Of a stretch of DNA of 64,000 nucleotides, positions 63,594 through 64,000 are shown one piece after another (the stretch's first letter is position 1; the number at the start of each line of letters is the position of its first letter). Source of the DNA: Clostridia bacterium (GTDB lineage Bacteria > Bacillota > Clostridia > Christensenellales > Pumilibacteraceae); assembly GCA_017500845.1 (NCBI GenBank), contig JAFVXY010000002.1:1-64000 (forward strand), read 5' to 3'. Position numbers and translations under genes: made by a program. The notes beneath the pieces are model-generated. The model was not told where the DNA came from. It saw only the letters and a program-made list of their open reading frames with translations, and made no database searches.

Positions 63594-64000
63594 AACCCAA
63601 GCACCTCCATAAACGCCGCAACCGTTTCCTCGCTCGGCTCTGTCCCGCGCATCGCCTTGTAGTACGAAACGAACAGCTCCTCGTCCGACTGCTCACGTCG
63701 GCGCAAAATTTCACGCTTTACCGCCTTGTTTATAATCGTAAGCTTAGCCAGATTTTTGTACGAGCGTAACTCCTCTGCCTCGGAGGGAGATAGCGGAACC
63801 GAGCTTTCGTATATAAGCTCGGCGTGGCTTTCGCCCGCCTTTTCCAGCTGCTCCTTTGCCCCCAAAAAATCGGTTGCGTTTAGGCGTACAAGGCTCTTTC
63901 CGCTACGAATTTGGTGATACGTCACCTCGTTTTTTGTCGAATCGTACATAATAAACGTCTTGTCGTCGCTCTCGTCAAAATGGTATTTAAGCAGGCTTCC
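63590..64000 (-). CDS. sbcD: SbcD subunit of the SbcCD exonuclease (C-terminal part)
   Basis: The reading frame is open to the right window edge, so the protein is partial. The visible 136 residues start with GSLLKYHFDESDDKTF, which matches the SbcD cap region after the phosphoesterase core. They continue through a beta-strand and helical C-terminal domain ending KAMRGTEPSEETVAAFMEVLGL. The metal-binding core is beyond the window. It is coupled to sbcC by an ATGA overlap. Confidence 0.88.
   Translation of the reverse strand, partial: GSLLKYHFDESDDKTFIMYDSTKNEVTYHQIRSGKSLVRLNATDFLGAKEQLEKAGESHAELIYESSVPLSPSEAEELRSYKNLAKLTIINKAVKREILRRREQSDEELFVSYYKAMRGTEPSEETVAAFMEVLGL

Noticed and set aside
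1..64000. CRISPR arrays, tRNA or rRNA genes
   Set aside because: I saw no regularly spaced repeats, no cloverleaf with a TTC-loop and no rRNA sequence.

Overview
The window looks like part of the chromosome of a spore-forming, low-to-mid GC Clostridia-type Firmicute. SpoIIR, the SleB/YpeB germination pair, a CwlD-like amidase and a SpoIVFB-like S2P protease all point to sporulation. MinD/MinE, CoA-disulfide reductase-rhodanese, FeoA/FeoB and several clostridial lipoproteins fit that picture. A Christensenellales-like gut lineage is my guess, not something the sequence proves. Most genes lie on the minus strand in tightly coupled, often ATGA-overlapping operons, and TTG and GTG starts are common.

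Layout: 0.3-6.5 kb holds uvrA and uvrB (minus) and dinB (plus), with uvrB and dinB divergent. 6.6-19.5 kb is a compact, intact-looking, podovirus-like phage morphogenesis cassette. It has a HTH protein, large terminase, probable small terminase, Zn-finger protein, portal, capsid, connector, hub or beta-propeller proteins, two holins and a coiled-coil protein. No integrase, repressor, replication gene, tape measure or endolysin is visible. One divergent exported SH3-like gene sits inside it. 19.6-24.4 kb is cell-wall precursor supply (ddl, glmM, a small membrane exporter, glmS). 24.8-28.1 kb holds an aldo/keto reductase with a ferredoxin domain, rarA and an unknown protein. A strongly structured RNA that I read as a 6S RNA candidate follows at 28.15-28.41 kb. 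28.4-32.2 kb has an S2P protease, minE, minD and CoA-disulfide reductase.

32.3-33.2 kb is a small AT-rich toxin/immunity-like pair with its own promoter. 33.3-41.5 kb contains a membrane protein, a two-component system, a PlsC-like acyltransferase fused to a zinc ribbon, a GltS-type symporter and a MacB-type ABC transporter. 42-46.6 kb has a secreted SASA esterase, a pyridoxamine kinase and the feoA-feoB iron system with three copies of a 16-bp operator-like palindrome. 46.7-52.7 kb has an esterase, a CwlD-like amidase, an M1 peptidase lipoprotein and a spoIIR-sleB-ypeB operon. 53.3-64 kb holds a HAD phosphatase, uvrC, queH, dnaB, an unknown lipoprotein, pepF, sbcC and the C-terminal part of sbcD.

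Themes: the window is rich in DNA repair and replication genes (UvrABC, DinB, RarA, DnaB, SbcCD) and spore germination or cortex genes. The most unusual element is the 13-kb phage-like particle cassette, which could be a domesticated or gene-transfer-agent-like element. Other points worth a second look are the apparently leaderless promoters of uvrB, dinB and the SH3 gene, the 6S-like RNA, the feo operator repeats and the orphan toxin/immunity pair.
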